Positions 1-7,084 of a stretch of DNA of 30,277 nucleotides are shown one piece after another. Position 1 is the stretch's first letter; every line of letters begins with the position of its first letter. The DNA is from a bacterium (GTDB taxonomy: Bacteria > SM23-81 > DAOVCL01), in contig JAOZPP010000036.1 of assembly GCA_029932675.1 (NCBI GenBank), positions 1 to 30,277 of the forward strand, read 5' to 3'. Both the position numbers and the translations under genes were made by a program. The notes under the pieces are model-generated. The model did not search any database. It saw nothing but the letters and a program-made list of their open reading frames with translations, and was not told where the DNA came from.

Positions 1-20
1 TTAGCTAAATTCTTAGGCTG

Positions 21-869
21 TTGACGCTAAATAGAAAAGCGAAAGTCGGGTTAAGGGCTCTGGGAACTCCTTCCTCAACGATAACCTTTACCAAGGCCCC
101 GGGGATTGGTAGATGGGGTGGGATACAATTCAATCCCCAAAGCGACGACACGGCCTCTATTCTCAACTATTGCTGTGTGGAACTTGCTTATACAGGTATC
201 AGTTGCCAAAGCTCTTCACCTACGCTGAGACATAACACCGTCTGGGCTAATCAATACGGGATCACCTGCTCAGATACCGCTGGTTCCTTAATCGACAGTT
301 GCAGGATCAGCAACAATAGCAATACTGGGGTTTTGTGCCAAAATATGTCTGCACCCCTCATTCAGAGGTGTGACATCTACGACAATTCCAGTTATGGGGT
401 GCAGAACACCTGTGCCTCGGTTGTGGTGGATGCGGACAGCAATTGGTGGGGAGATGCCAGCGGGCCTAATGATCCCGGCGATGGGCCTCCGGACTACAAT
501 CCTGAAGGGAGAGGGGATAAGGTCTCTGACTGGGTGACCTACCGCCCCTGGTTAGAGGGCCCAGTGGTGGGGGTAACCGAACCTTTCTCCGAGAAATCTC
601 TTCCTCAAGACTTTGAGCTCCCCCAGAACTACCCTAACCCTTTCAATCCAGTGACTGAAGTCAAGTATTCCTTGCCGAGGAACTGCTGGGTGAGGCTAGA
701 GATTTACAACATCTTAGGCCAAAAAGTAGCGACTTTGGTGGATGGGAAGCAAAGGACTGGATATAAAACTGTGAGGTGGGATGCAGGGTCTCTTTCCAGC
801 GGGATTTACTTCTACCGGTTGCAGGCGGGGGATTTTGTGCAGATAAAGAAGATGGTGCTGATAAAGTAA
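21..869 (+). CDS. Truncated beta-helix protein with T9SS C-terminal sorting domain
   Basis: The product is the C-terminal part of a secreted right-handed beta-helix protein. Residues 15-140 show repeating short strands with 'SSPTLRHNT', 'AGSLIDSC' and 'SAPLIQRC' turns, and 'NWWGDASGPN' at 141-150 is typical of NosD-type beta-helix proteins. Residues 198-282 are a type A sorting domain ('LPQNYPNPFNP', then 'YNILGQKV', 'GIYFYRL' and a basic C-terminus), which in FCB-group bacteria directs export across the outer membrane by the type IX system. No signal peptide is present. The first residues already look like the middle of a coil ('RALGTPSSTITFT'), while an in-frame TAA lies at 6-8 and the TTG at 21 has no good Shine-Dalgarno. 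The gene is therefore 5'-truncated or frameshifted, or cut by the window edge. The family is clear; ligand and role are unknown. Confidence 0.75.
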   Translation: MTLNRKAKVGLRALGTPSSTITFTKAPGIGRWGGIQFNPQSDDTASILNYCCVELAYTGISCQSSSPTLRHNTVWANQYGITCSDTAGSLIDSCRISNNSNTGVLCQNMSAPLIQRCDIYDNSSYGVQNTCASVVVDADSNWWGDASGPNDPGDGPPDYNPEGRGDKVSDWVTYRPWLEGPVVGVTEPFSEKSLPQDFELPQNYPNPFNPVTEVKYSLPRNCWVRLEIYNILGQKVATLVDGKQRTGYKTVRWDAGSLSSGIYFYRLQAGDFVQIKKMVLIK

Positions 870-1051
870 AGCTGAAAGCCAAAAGCCGAGAGCTGAAAGG
901 AGAATCGGTACATCGTTGCTCGTAGATCAGGAAAAAGGCTAAGACCAGACAGAAACGGGAGACGCAAGGCGAAAATCGAAAACCAGAAAATGGAAAATGC
1001 GGTCGGCTATCAGCTTGAATGTATAGAAAATGCCATTTTTTGGACATGGTT

Positions 1052-1102
1052 GACGGGATGAATGGGATAAGATAAAAACCATGTAAATCCTGTTATCCTG
1101 TC
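1052..1102. repeat. Imperfect inverted repeat ('atcctgttatcctgtc' type)
   Basis: The left arm GACGGGATGAATGGGAT (1052-1068) and the right arm ATCCTGTTATCCTGTC (1087-1102) are imperfectly complementary around an A/T-rich loop. From memory, intergenic elements with 'aatcctgttaatcctgtc' wording are found in many unrelated environmental genomes. Whether this one is repeated elsewhere in this genome cannot be seen from a single copy. Confidence 0.4.
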
Positions 1103-1218
1103 AAAAAGCTCCGTCGCGGCGGTTGACCCGATCTATTCATAAATTCATAGTAACATCCTGAGTCATTAGAGACAACCCAATTATACCAGGCAAAGGAGCT
1201 ATGGAGGAGGTCTCAGGG

Positions 1219-1299
1219 ATGATGATTGTTACCTCCCGCAGGTGTGAGGTCTGCGGGAGGTTTCCTTTTGCCGAGATCAGATGTAACAAAATCCTTTGA
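1219..1299 (+). CDS. Possible 26-residue CxxC peptide (speculative)
   Basis: A small frame begins at tandem ATG codons, with an almost ideal Shine-Dalgarno (GGAGGAGG, 1203-1210) eight bases upstream. It encodes about 26 residues, with 'RRCEVCGRF' (CxxC) and one further Cys near the end. Its stop codon lies inside the -35 box of the HIT promoter. The frame also spans a strong hairpin, so the sequence may be structural RNA instead. An in-frame ATG at 1201 would give 32 residues but has its ribosome site too close. No known family is recognised. Confidence 0.2.
   Translation: MMIVTSRRCEVCGRFPFAEIRCNKIL
1231..1261 (+). terminator. 11-bp perfect hairpin, terminator- or attenuator-like
   Basis: ACCTCCCGCAG (1231-1241) and CTGCGGGAGGT (1251-1261) pair perfectly around a 9-nt loop and are followed by the pyrimidine-rich TTCCTTTTG. 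The left arm could also pair with the upstream GGAGGT (1206-1211), so two exclusive folds are possible. It lies about 35 bp before the HIT promoter. It could end transcription arriving from upstream, or it could be a leader element. Confidence 0.4.
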
Positions 1300-1324
1300 C
1301 AAGTCAGGGATGGATTGTTATAAT
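1296..1324 (+). promoter_or_regulatory. Consensus sigma-70 promoter for HIT-PilZ-DUF1858 operon
   Basis: TTGACA (1296-1301), a 17-bp spacer and TATAAT (1319-1324) match the housekeeping consensus at all twelve positions. Transcription would begin near 1331, leaving a leader of about 20 nt with AAGGAG just before the ATG at 1352. This supports 1352 as the start of the HIT gene, because longer reading-frame extensions would overlap the promoter. Confidence 0.85.
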
Positions 1325-1351
1325 GGGTGCTGGATTAACCAAGGAGCAAAG

Positions 1352-1873
1352 ATGGAGAGACTATGGGCCCCCTGGAGGATGAAGTATATCCTCAGCAGTA
1401 AACCAGAGGGCTGCATATTCTGTGAGAAAGTAGCAGAGGAGAGGGATGAGGAAAACCTGATCTTGTATAGAGGCAAGAGTTCCTTTCTCATCTTGAATAC
1501 CTTCCCTTATAATTGTGGCCACTTAATGGTCGTCCCTTATCGACATATCCGGGATCTAGAGAAATTAAGCGTTCCCGAGTCCACAGAACTGGTGAAACTC
1601 ACTCAGCTATCCGTCCAGACCTTGAAGGCAGTGCTCAAACCGGAAGGGTTCAACATAGGGATGAACTTAGGGAGGGTCGCCGGGGCAGGGGTAGAAGATC
1701 ATTTGCATATCCATATCATCCCCCGTTGGAACGGGGATACTAACTTTATGCCCCTTTTGGCAGATACGAAGGTTCTATCCGAGTCCTTGAACGAAACTTA
1801 CAAAAGAATTGTAGAGGGAATGAGAAATGCCCGAGATGCCGCTACCCTGCCTGATGCAGGCCATAGTCGTTGA
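1352..1873 (+). CDS. HIT-family nucleotide hydrolase / AP4A phosphorylase-like protein
   Basis: The 173-residue protein belongs to the histidine-triad family, which hydrolyses or phosphorolyses nucleotide phosphoanhydrides such as diadenosine tetraphosphate. The catalytic triad HLHIHIIPRW is at 117-126 (His117, His119, His121), preceded by 'GRVAGAGVEDH'. The N-terminus 'MERLWAPWRMKYI' and the C21-x-x-C24 pair are typical of the bacterial AP4A-phosphorylase-like subgroup. The start follows AAGGAG by six bases and lies just after a consensus promoter. The PilZ gene starts inside its last 47 bases in another frame, so the two are probably translationally coupled. Family assignment is secure. Substrate, and any link to nucleotide second messengers, are inference. 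Confidence 0.92.
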   Translation: MERLWAPWRMKYILSSKPEGCIFCEKVAEERDEENLILYRGKSSFLILNTFPYNCGHLMVVPYRHIRDLEKLSVPESTELVKLTQLSVQTLKAVLKPEGFNIGMNLGRVAGAGVEDHLHIHIIPRWNGDTNFMPLLADTKVLSESLNETYKRIVEGMRNARDAATLPDAGHSR

Positions 1874-2504
1874 CTACAAGGCCCACAAGGATCTGCGAAG
1901 CAAGATAGCCGATTTCACCGACACCGGGATACTCATCTATCCACCCGATCGGAAGGGGACCACCTTCAACCTCCCAGAGGGTGGAGAGGTGGCGGTGCGT
2001 TTCTTCGACGAGGAGTGTGCCTACGAATTCCAGGCCACCATCCTGGAGAAGGTTGAGGAACCCTTCCTCTCCTACTTACTCAGCTTTCCCCAGCAGGTGA
2101 ACGTCATCCAAAGGAGGAAGTTCTATCGGTTAAAGGTGACGAACTTAGAGCTCAATTACTGCCTGGTTTCCAAAAAGGAGGCAAAGGGGAAGGTTGATCC
2201 AGACAAGCTTCCGCCGAAGAATTATTTAAGGAGCAAGATATATGATATCTCTGGAGCGGGAGTCGCTTTTATTATCGGGGGAAGGGAAGATGTGGTTAAA
2301 CCACAAAAATACCTACACCTTCAGATTGACCTCCCCACCGTCTTCATTGAAACCTATGCCCAAGTGATTAGACAATTCTTTAAAGATAACAAGTCCTATG
2401 CTGGAACTGAGTTTATCGGGTTGGAGGAGAGGAAAGTTGATAAGATTGTGGCCTATATATTCAAGACCCAGCTCGCGGAGAGGAGAAAACTCTTAGGTTT
2501 ATGA
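1827..2504 (+). CDS. YcgR-like PilZ-domain c-di-GMP receptor
   Basis: This 225-residue protein has the two-part layout of flagellar-brake (YcgR-type) proteins. The N-terminal beta-barrel covers roughly residues 12-90 ('FNLPEGGEVAVRFF'), and the C-terminal PilZ domain runs from about 95 to 215. Both c-di-GMP contacts are present: R97-K-F-Y-R101 (RxxxR) and D140-I-S-G-A-G145 ([D/N]xSxxG). PilZ proteins of this kind bind c-di-GMP and act on flagellar motors or pilus functions. It overlaps the HIT gene by 47 bp and the DUF1858 gene by an ATGA. The ATG at 1827 has a modest site (GAGGGA); the ATG at 1854 is an alternative. The effector is unknown, but the pilus operon converges from the other side. 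Confidence 0.88.
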   Translation: MPEMPLPCLMQAIVVDYKAHKDLRSKIADFTDTGILIYPPDRKGTTFNLPEGGEVAVRFFDEECAYEFQATILEKVEEPFLSYLLSFPQQVNVIQRRKFYRLKVTNLELNYCLVSKKEAKGKVDPDKLPPKNYLRSKIYDISGAGVAFIIGGREDVVKPQKYLHLQIDLPTVFIETYAQVIRQFFKDNKSYAGTEFIGLEERKVDKIVAYIFKTQLAERRKLLGL

Positions 2505-2695
2505 TCACCGGGGAAACGAGGATAGAAGAGGTATTGGAGGAATATCCGCAAACGGTGAGGGTTTTCACTAAATTTGGCCTTCCCTGTTTTGTCTGTGGGG
2601 AACCAGCCTGGGGAACGGTAGGTGATATTGCTTCCCGCTATGGAGTAGACTTAGATGAGCTCTTGGTAGCCCTTAACCAAGCCAAAGGAGGCTAA
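2501..2695 (+). CDS. DUF1858 domain protein (CxxC)
   Basis: The 64-residue protein fits the DUF1858 family of small helical domains. These occur alone or fused to ScdA/hemerythrin and redox proteins. The family hallmark 'YPQTVRVFTKFGLPCFVCG' includes C29-x-x-C32, and the C-terminal 'DIASRYGVDLDELLVALN' is a short helix. The Cys pair may bind a metal or act in redox chemistry, but the role is not established. The ATG overlaps the PilZ stop (ATGA), making it the third gene of the operon. Its TAA overlaps the TAG of pilR on the opposite strand, so the two operons converge with no space between them. Confidence 0.85.
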   Translation: MITGETRIEEVLEEYPQTVRVFTKFGLPCFVCGEPAWGTVGDIASRYGVDLDELLVALNQAKGG

Positions 2696-4056
2696 GAGGG
2701 GGAAAGATTATACCTTTCGATCTTTCTATAAAGGGTAGAAGGATCAATCCCCAAGATCTCCGAGGCCCTGCTCTTCTGCCATTTGGTTTCCTTCAGCACC
2801 CAATAGATGTAAGCCTTCTCTACTGTCTCCATCGTGGGAAGGGCAGAGGTATCCTTCCTGACCAGTTGCGGCGGAGGAGGGTTCCGCAAACCCTCTGGCA
2901 GTTCATTGGGTTTAATCTCCTTGCCCTTGGCTAAAACTACTGCTCTCTCCAAGACATTTTCCAGCTCCCGCACGTTCCCTGGCCAAGAATAGCCCAACAT
3001 TAGCTGCAGAGCTTCTGGAGAGAGGCTCTTCACCTTTCCAGTGGCTTGCGCATACCTCTGGAGAAAGGCATTGGAGAGAAGTTCTATATCTTCTTTTCTT
3101 TCTCTCAAAGGGGGAATGTAAAGGGGTATCACATTAAGTCTGTAGAAGAGATCAGATCTGAACCTCCCAGTCTTTACCATTGCCTCTAAGTCCGCATTGG
3201 TTGCCGCGATCAACCGCACATCTACGGGGATTGGTTTTGTGCCTCCCACTGGGGTAATCTCCCTCTCCTCTAATACCCTGAGGAGTTTGACCTGAATGGA
3301 AAGGGAGGTCTCCCCTACCTCATCCAAGAAGAAGGTTCCCTTATCGGCCACCTTAAAGAGCCCCTCCTTATCCTTGACTGCTCCAGTAAAGGAACCCTTG
3401 ATATGCCCAAATAACTCACTCTCCAAGAGGTTTTCCGGGAGGGCGGCACAGTTTATAGAGACAAACGGCCCAGAGAACCTTCGGGAACAGTTGTGGATAG
3501 CCCTGGCGATAAGCTCCTTTCCCGTCCCGCTCTCTCCATAGATGAGCACCGTACTTTCGGTGAGGGCTATCTTCCGGGCAATCTCCTTTAACTCTATGGC
3601 TTTTTGGCTATTACCAATAAAATCGCTAAAATCAAAATCCTTTTTGATCCTCCTCTTTAGCTCCCTGTTCTCCTGGGTTAACCTCCTCCGTTCAATGGCC
3701 CTCTCCACGGCCAGCTTTACCTCTTCAACCTTAAATGGCTTGGTGAGGTAATCGTTTGCCCCCATCTTTAACGCTTCTATAGCCGTATCTAAGGAGGCAA
3801 AGGCGGTTAAAACTATAAAGCTGAGTTGGGGATCTAACTCACGCACTTTGGAGAGCAACTCCAACCCGCTCATTTGGGGCATCCGTAAGTCGGCAATTAC
3901 CAGATCAAATGGTGATTTTCCTAAGAGATTGAGGGCTTGGAGGCCATCAGAGGCCGTTGCTACCTCATAATTTTCCTTCTTCAAGGTGAAGGAGAGGACC
4001 TGCAGGAGGCTCTCCTCATCATCGACCACCAGTATCTTCCCTCTATTCCCGGACAT
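2692..4056 (-). CDS. pilR: Sigma-54-dependent response regulator, PilR-like
   Basis: This is an NtrC-family activator of sigma-54 RNA polymerase. From the ATG at 4056 the order is: receiver domain with phospho-acceptor Asp56 ('VIADLRMP') and 'TKPF'; AAA+ ATPase with Walker A 'GESGTGKE' (about 174-181) and a GSFTGA loop at 221-226 where most members have GAFTGA; and a Fis-type helix-turn-helix ('KSRASEILGIDPSTLYRKI'). ATG 4056 is preferred over ATG 4068 because it has AGGAG upstream. The gene overlaps the PilS gene. PilR classically activates pilus genes from sigma-54 promoters, and a consensus one lies upstream of this gene block (17224-17239). The symbol rests on context and architecture, not on sequence alignment. 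Confidence 0.88.
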   Translation of the reverse strand: MSGNRGKILVVDDEESLLQVLSFTLKKENYEVATASDGLQALNLLGKSPFDLVIADLRMPQMSGLELLSKVRELDPQLSFIVLTAFASLDTAIEALKMGANDYLTKPFKVEEVKLAVERAIERRRLTQENRELKRRIKKDFDFSDFIGNSQKAIELKEIARKIALTESTVLIYGESGTGKELIARAIHNCSRRFSGPFVSINCAALPENLLESELFGHIKGSFTGAVKDKEGLFKVADKGTFFLDEVGETSLSIQVKLLRVLEEREITPVGGTKPIPVDVRLIAATNADLEAMVKTGRFRSDLFYRLNVIPLYIPPLRERKEDIELLSNAFLQRYAQATGKVKSLSPEALQLMLGYSWPGNVRELENVLERAVVLAKGKEIKPNELPEGLRNPPPPQLVRKDTSALPTMETVEKAYIYWVLKETKWQKSRASEILGIDPSTLYRKIERYNLSPS

Positions 4057-5683
4057 CCCGCTCCTCATCTAAGGTGAGTATAAAAGTCGTCCCCTTCCCC
4101 ATCTGGCTCTTCACCTCTATCTGCCCACCATGTTCCTCCATAATCCTCTCCGCAATGGAAAGGCCCAATCCTGTTCCCCCTCTCTTGGTGGAGAAGAAGG
4201 GTTGAAATATCTTTTCCCTCACCGAGGGGGAGATCCCCCGACCATTGTCGCTTACCGCTAATCTTATCTTCCCATCCCTTGAATGGAGAGCTTCAAACCT
4301 CAACCATCCTTCCCCTTCCAAGGCCTCCAAACCATTTAGCCCAAGGTTGAAGAGGACCTGCTTTAACTGATCTTCGTCCCCCTTTACCCAAAGCGGTTTA
4401 TCCCCCAACTTTACCTCTATCCTCGGCTCTGGAGGTCTCACTGGTTCCTTCTTGAGAAGGGTAGCTACTTGATTAACTAATTCCCTTAGATCCAAGATCT
4501 CAAATTTTCCCTTACCCGGTCTGGCGAAGGAGAGAAAATCCTGGAGGATTCCATTTAGCCGATCTGACTCCTTTACGATGAGATCCATCAGCTTTCCTTC
4601 TTCGCCATCCAACTTGAGTTCGCTCTTTAAGACCTCTACCGATCCCCTAATGGAGGAGAGGGGATTTCTGATCTCATGGGCCACATTGGCTGAAAGCTGG
4701 CCCACAGCAGCAAGCCGATCAGCCTTCCTCATCTTCTCTTCCAGCTTCTTCACCTCGCTAAGGTCTTGAAATACGGCAATTACCCCTCTAATACCCTTCT
4801 GATTGTCCCTCAATACGGAGGTGTTTATCCCCACTGGTATCTGCCCCTTCTCCCCTTGGATAAGTAACTCCCCCCTTGATTCACCCTTTCCGCTATAGAG
4901 GGACTCCCTCATTAACTCTCCCAGTTCAGGAAAACAGGGGGAGATGACTTCTTCAAAACTCCTCCCCACCACTTCCTCCCTCTGCTTACCCAGGATCTCC
5001 TCAGCGGTGCGATTGAAATAGACTATCCTTCCACTCTGACCAAGAGTTATTAGACCACTCCTCATATGCTGGAGGATGTCATCAGTCTCTAACTTCGCCC
5101 TTTTCAACTGAAAGGAGGCACTCCTCAGCTCCTCCGCCCTCTCCTTCAACCTCTCAGCCAAAAACCCACTGAGAAAGGCAGCCAGAAAGAAAAAACAGAT
5201 ATAAAGGTAAAGGGCAAGGAAGATCTTGTCCACTGGATAGCTGATCGATCCTACTGGCTTAGCGAGTATGCCTTTGTTCTCCAGCCAGATGATCAGCTCA
5301 TAGAGCAAGCCAGCCCAGGTGGCCACAATGAGCCCCCCTCTCAATCCAAAGAGTATGCTTCCATTGATGATGGAAAAGATAAAGAGGAGGACGAAGGGGC
5401 TAGCCACTCCACCTGAGTAGTGGATTATCCCCCCCTCTAAGAGCACCTCAAAAAAGAGCTGAAAGCCCAGAAAAAAGGGATAAGGGGTCCCTTCCCCTAT
5501 CTTGCTCCCGCGACGGAGGGCAAAGAGGTAGACCAACGTCCCCAGGCCATAGAGGACTAAAAGCAGATAGAGGAGGCTCTCCTTACGGAGAAAGAGGAAG
5601 ATGGCTCCACAAATGAGGAGGAAGATCACCAGCCTGGAGACCAAAAGCCACTTGAACCTGCTTAAATCATCGTTCCTCTGCAC
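4043..5683 (-). CDS. pilS: PilS-like sensor histidine kinase (6 TM, PAS, HisKA, HATPase)
   Basis: This 546-residue membrane kinase should phosphorylate the adjacent PilR. Six hydrophobic segments fill residues 10-180, the layout of the PilS sensor module, which in Pseudomonas senses pilin in the inner membrane. A PAS domain follows at about 200-310 ('GRIVYFNRTAEEILG'). The HisKA domain carries the phospho-acceptor His336 in 'SANVAHEIRNPLSS'. The ATPase has 'NLGLNGLEALEG', 'DNGRGISPS' and 'GGTGLGLSIAERI'. The start is GTG with a weak ribosome site. It is the second-last gene of the block, 72 bp after pilC. The kinase class is certain; the PilS name depends on the six-TM module and the pilBTC neighbours. 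Confidence 0.9.
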   Translation of the reverse strand: MQRNDDLSRFKWLLVSRLVIFLLICGAIFLFLRKESLLYLLLVLYGLGTLVYLFALRRGSKIGEGTPYPFFLGFQLFFEVLLEGGIIHYSGGVASPFVLLFIFSIINGSILFGLRGGLIVATWAGLLYELIIWLENKGILAKPVGSISYPVDKIFLALYLYICFFFLAAFLSGFLAERLKERAEELRSASFQLKRAKLETDDILQHMRSGLITLGQSGRIVYFNRTAEEILGKQREEVVGRSFEEVISPCFPELGELMRESLYSGKGESRGELLIQGEKGQIPVGINTSVLRDNQKGIRGVIAVFQDLSEVKKLEEKMRKADRLAAVGQLSANVAHEIRNPLSSIRGSVEVLKSELKLDGEEGKLMDLIVKESDRLNGILQDFLSFARPGKGKFEILDLRELVNQVATLLKKEPVRPPEPRIEVKLGDKPLWVKGDEDQLKQVLFNLGLNGLEALEGEGWLRFEALHSRDGKIRLAVSDNGRGISPSVREKIFQPFFSTKRGGTGLGLSIAERIMEEHGGQIEVKSQMGKGTTFILTLDEERDVRE

Positions 5684-5755
5684 TTTCCTATCCGATGGCG
5701 GAAATGGGCCCTTTAAGGGTTCGAATAGCAGATTTTAAAGGGTTGGCAACTCTTA

Positions 5756-6955
5756 TCAGTGGATAGCCCCAATGAGATCAAACATGGGAAGGTACATCGA
5801 GATCAGGATGAACCCGATGACTATTCCCATAACCACTATCACCACTGGCTCTATTATAGAGGTGAGAGCACCCACGGCGGCATCAACCTCATCTTCATAG
5901 AAATCTGCTACCTTACCCAACATCTCGTCAAGGCCTCCCGTCTTCTCCCCCACAGAGATCATCTGGACTACCATTGGGGGGAATACCCCAGTATCCTTCA
6001 GGGGCTGCGCAATGGTATCCCCCTGGGCAATGGCAGTAACCGCCCGCCGGATGGCGTTGTAGATAACTTTGTTTCCCGCTGTTTTGGCGGTGATCTCCAA
6101 GGAATCCAGAATGGGAACCCCACTCTGTAAGAGCGTCCCCAAGGTGCGACTGAACCTGGCAATTATGCTCTTGCGCAGTAGATTCCCAATTATGGGGATC
6201 TTGAGTTTGAACCTATCGATGGCCAGCTTCCCAGAGGGGGTCTTATTGAGCCAGCGGAAACCTATCCCCAGTCCAATCAGGGCCACGATTCCGATGATGA
6301 AGTTAGACCTCAAGAAAGCACTTAAGCCCAAAACCATCTTAGTGGGAAGGGGTAGCTCAGCACCAAAACCTTGGAAGAGCTTGGCAAAAACCGGAACGAT
6401 AAAGGTAACCAAAAAGAGAGTAGCCCCGGTGGCCACCACGCTAATCACTGCTGGGTAGTACATCGCCCCCTTGATCTTCCTCCGAAGGGCATCGACCTTC
6501 TCCCTATAGGTCGCCAACCTCAAGAGGATCGTATCCAGAGCTCCCCCAACCTCCCCAGCTTCTACCATATTGATGAAGAGTTCATCGAAGATCTTCGGAT
6601 GCTTGCTCAGGGCCTCGGCCAAAGTTGAACCACTCTGCACCCTCTCCTTGACATTATTCAGGGCCTTCTTCAAACTAAGGTTCCCCGTCTGTTCGGAGAG
6701 GACATTCAAGGACTCCACCAAGGGGAGTCCAGCCTCAATCATTGTGGCGAACTGTCTGGCCATCCGAGAAATCTCCGTGGACTTAACCCCCCGACCAATA
6801 TGGATGTGGATCTCCTTGGGCTTAGCCCTGGCCTCGGTGACCAACACCCTCTTCTTCCTGAGAACCCTCCGCACCTCATCCTTGGAGCGGGCGGTTATCT
6901 CCCCACTCACTTCCACTCCGGAGAGGGTCTTTCCTACATATTCAAAAACAGGCAA
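5756..6955 (-). CDS. pilC: Type IV pilus inner-membrane platform protein PilC
   Basis: The 399-residue protein belongs to the PilC/GspF family, the inner-membrane platform that couples the PilB and PilT motors to pilin assembly. The N-terminus 'PVFEYVGKTLSGVEVSGEI' is the usual cytoplasmic lead-in. Two GspF repeats follow ('FATMIEAGLPLVESL' and 'FSRTLGTLLQSGVPIL'), with long hydrophobic segments after each, one at the extreme C-terminus. The start is TTG at 6955: the strong AAAGGAGGT lies five bases upstream, whereas the next in-frame TTG (6973) would place that ribosome site inside the coding region. It follows pilB and pilT, so the motor, retraction and platform genes are together. No pilin, secretin or alignment (pilMNOPQ) genes are in the window. 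Confidence 0.95.
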   Translation of the reverse strand: MPVFEYVGKTLSGVEVSGEITARSKDEVRRVLRKKRVLVTEARAKPKEIHIHIGRGVKSTEISRMARQFATMIEAGLPLVESLNVLSEQTGNLSLKKALNNVKERVQSGSTLAEALSKHPKIFDELFINMVEAGEVGGALDTILLRLATYREKVDALRRKIKGAMYYPAVISVVATGATLFLVTFIVPVFAKLFQGFGAELPLPTKMVLGLSAFLRSNFIIGIVALIGLGIGFRWLNKTPSGKLAIDRFKLKIPIIGNLLRKSIIARFSRTLGTLLQSGVPILDSLEITAKTAGNKVIYNAIRRAVTAIAQGDTIAQPLKDTGVFPPMVVQMISVGEKTGGLDEMLGKVADFYEDEVDAAVGALTSIIEPVVIVVMGIVIGFILISMYLPMFDLIGAIH

Positions 6956-7084
6956 GGCATACCTCCTTTTCAACTACTAATTGTAGAATCAGCTTGATCA
7001 CCGCGGGGTAGGCAGTGAGTCCTTTCCTTATACCCTCTCTAGTTAAATACTTGATCTGTAAGGCTCTGTATCTTATGGGTTAAC

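Larger units (their letters stand above)
870..1351. other. Intergenic region with repeats and promoter, no clear gene
   Basis: About 480 bp separate the beta-helix gene from the HIT gene. The start holds a low-complexity stretch in which 'agctgaaag' occurs twice (870-878 and 891-899). Further on are a dispersed-repeat-like hairpin (1052-1102), a strong 11-bp hairpin (1231-1261) and a consensus sigma-70 promoter (1296-1324). A minus-strand open frame at 661-1047 lacks family features and is not called. I see no tRNA or recognisable riboswitch. Confidence 0.6.

Noticed and set aside
661-1047. Minus-strand 128-codon open frame
   Set aside because: It runs antisense to the T9SS sorting domain and into intergenic DNA, and its translation is low-complexity Ser/Pro/Phe without any family pattern.
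1200-1290. c-di-GMP or fluoride riboswitch upstream of the HIT-PilZ operon
   Set aside because: The conserved aptamer bases are not present, and the segment precedes the operon's promoter, so it is not in the operon's mRNA.
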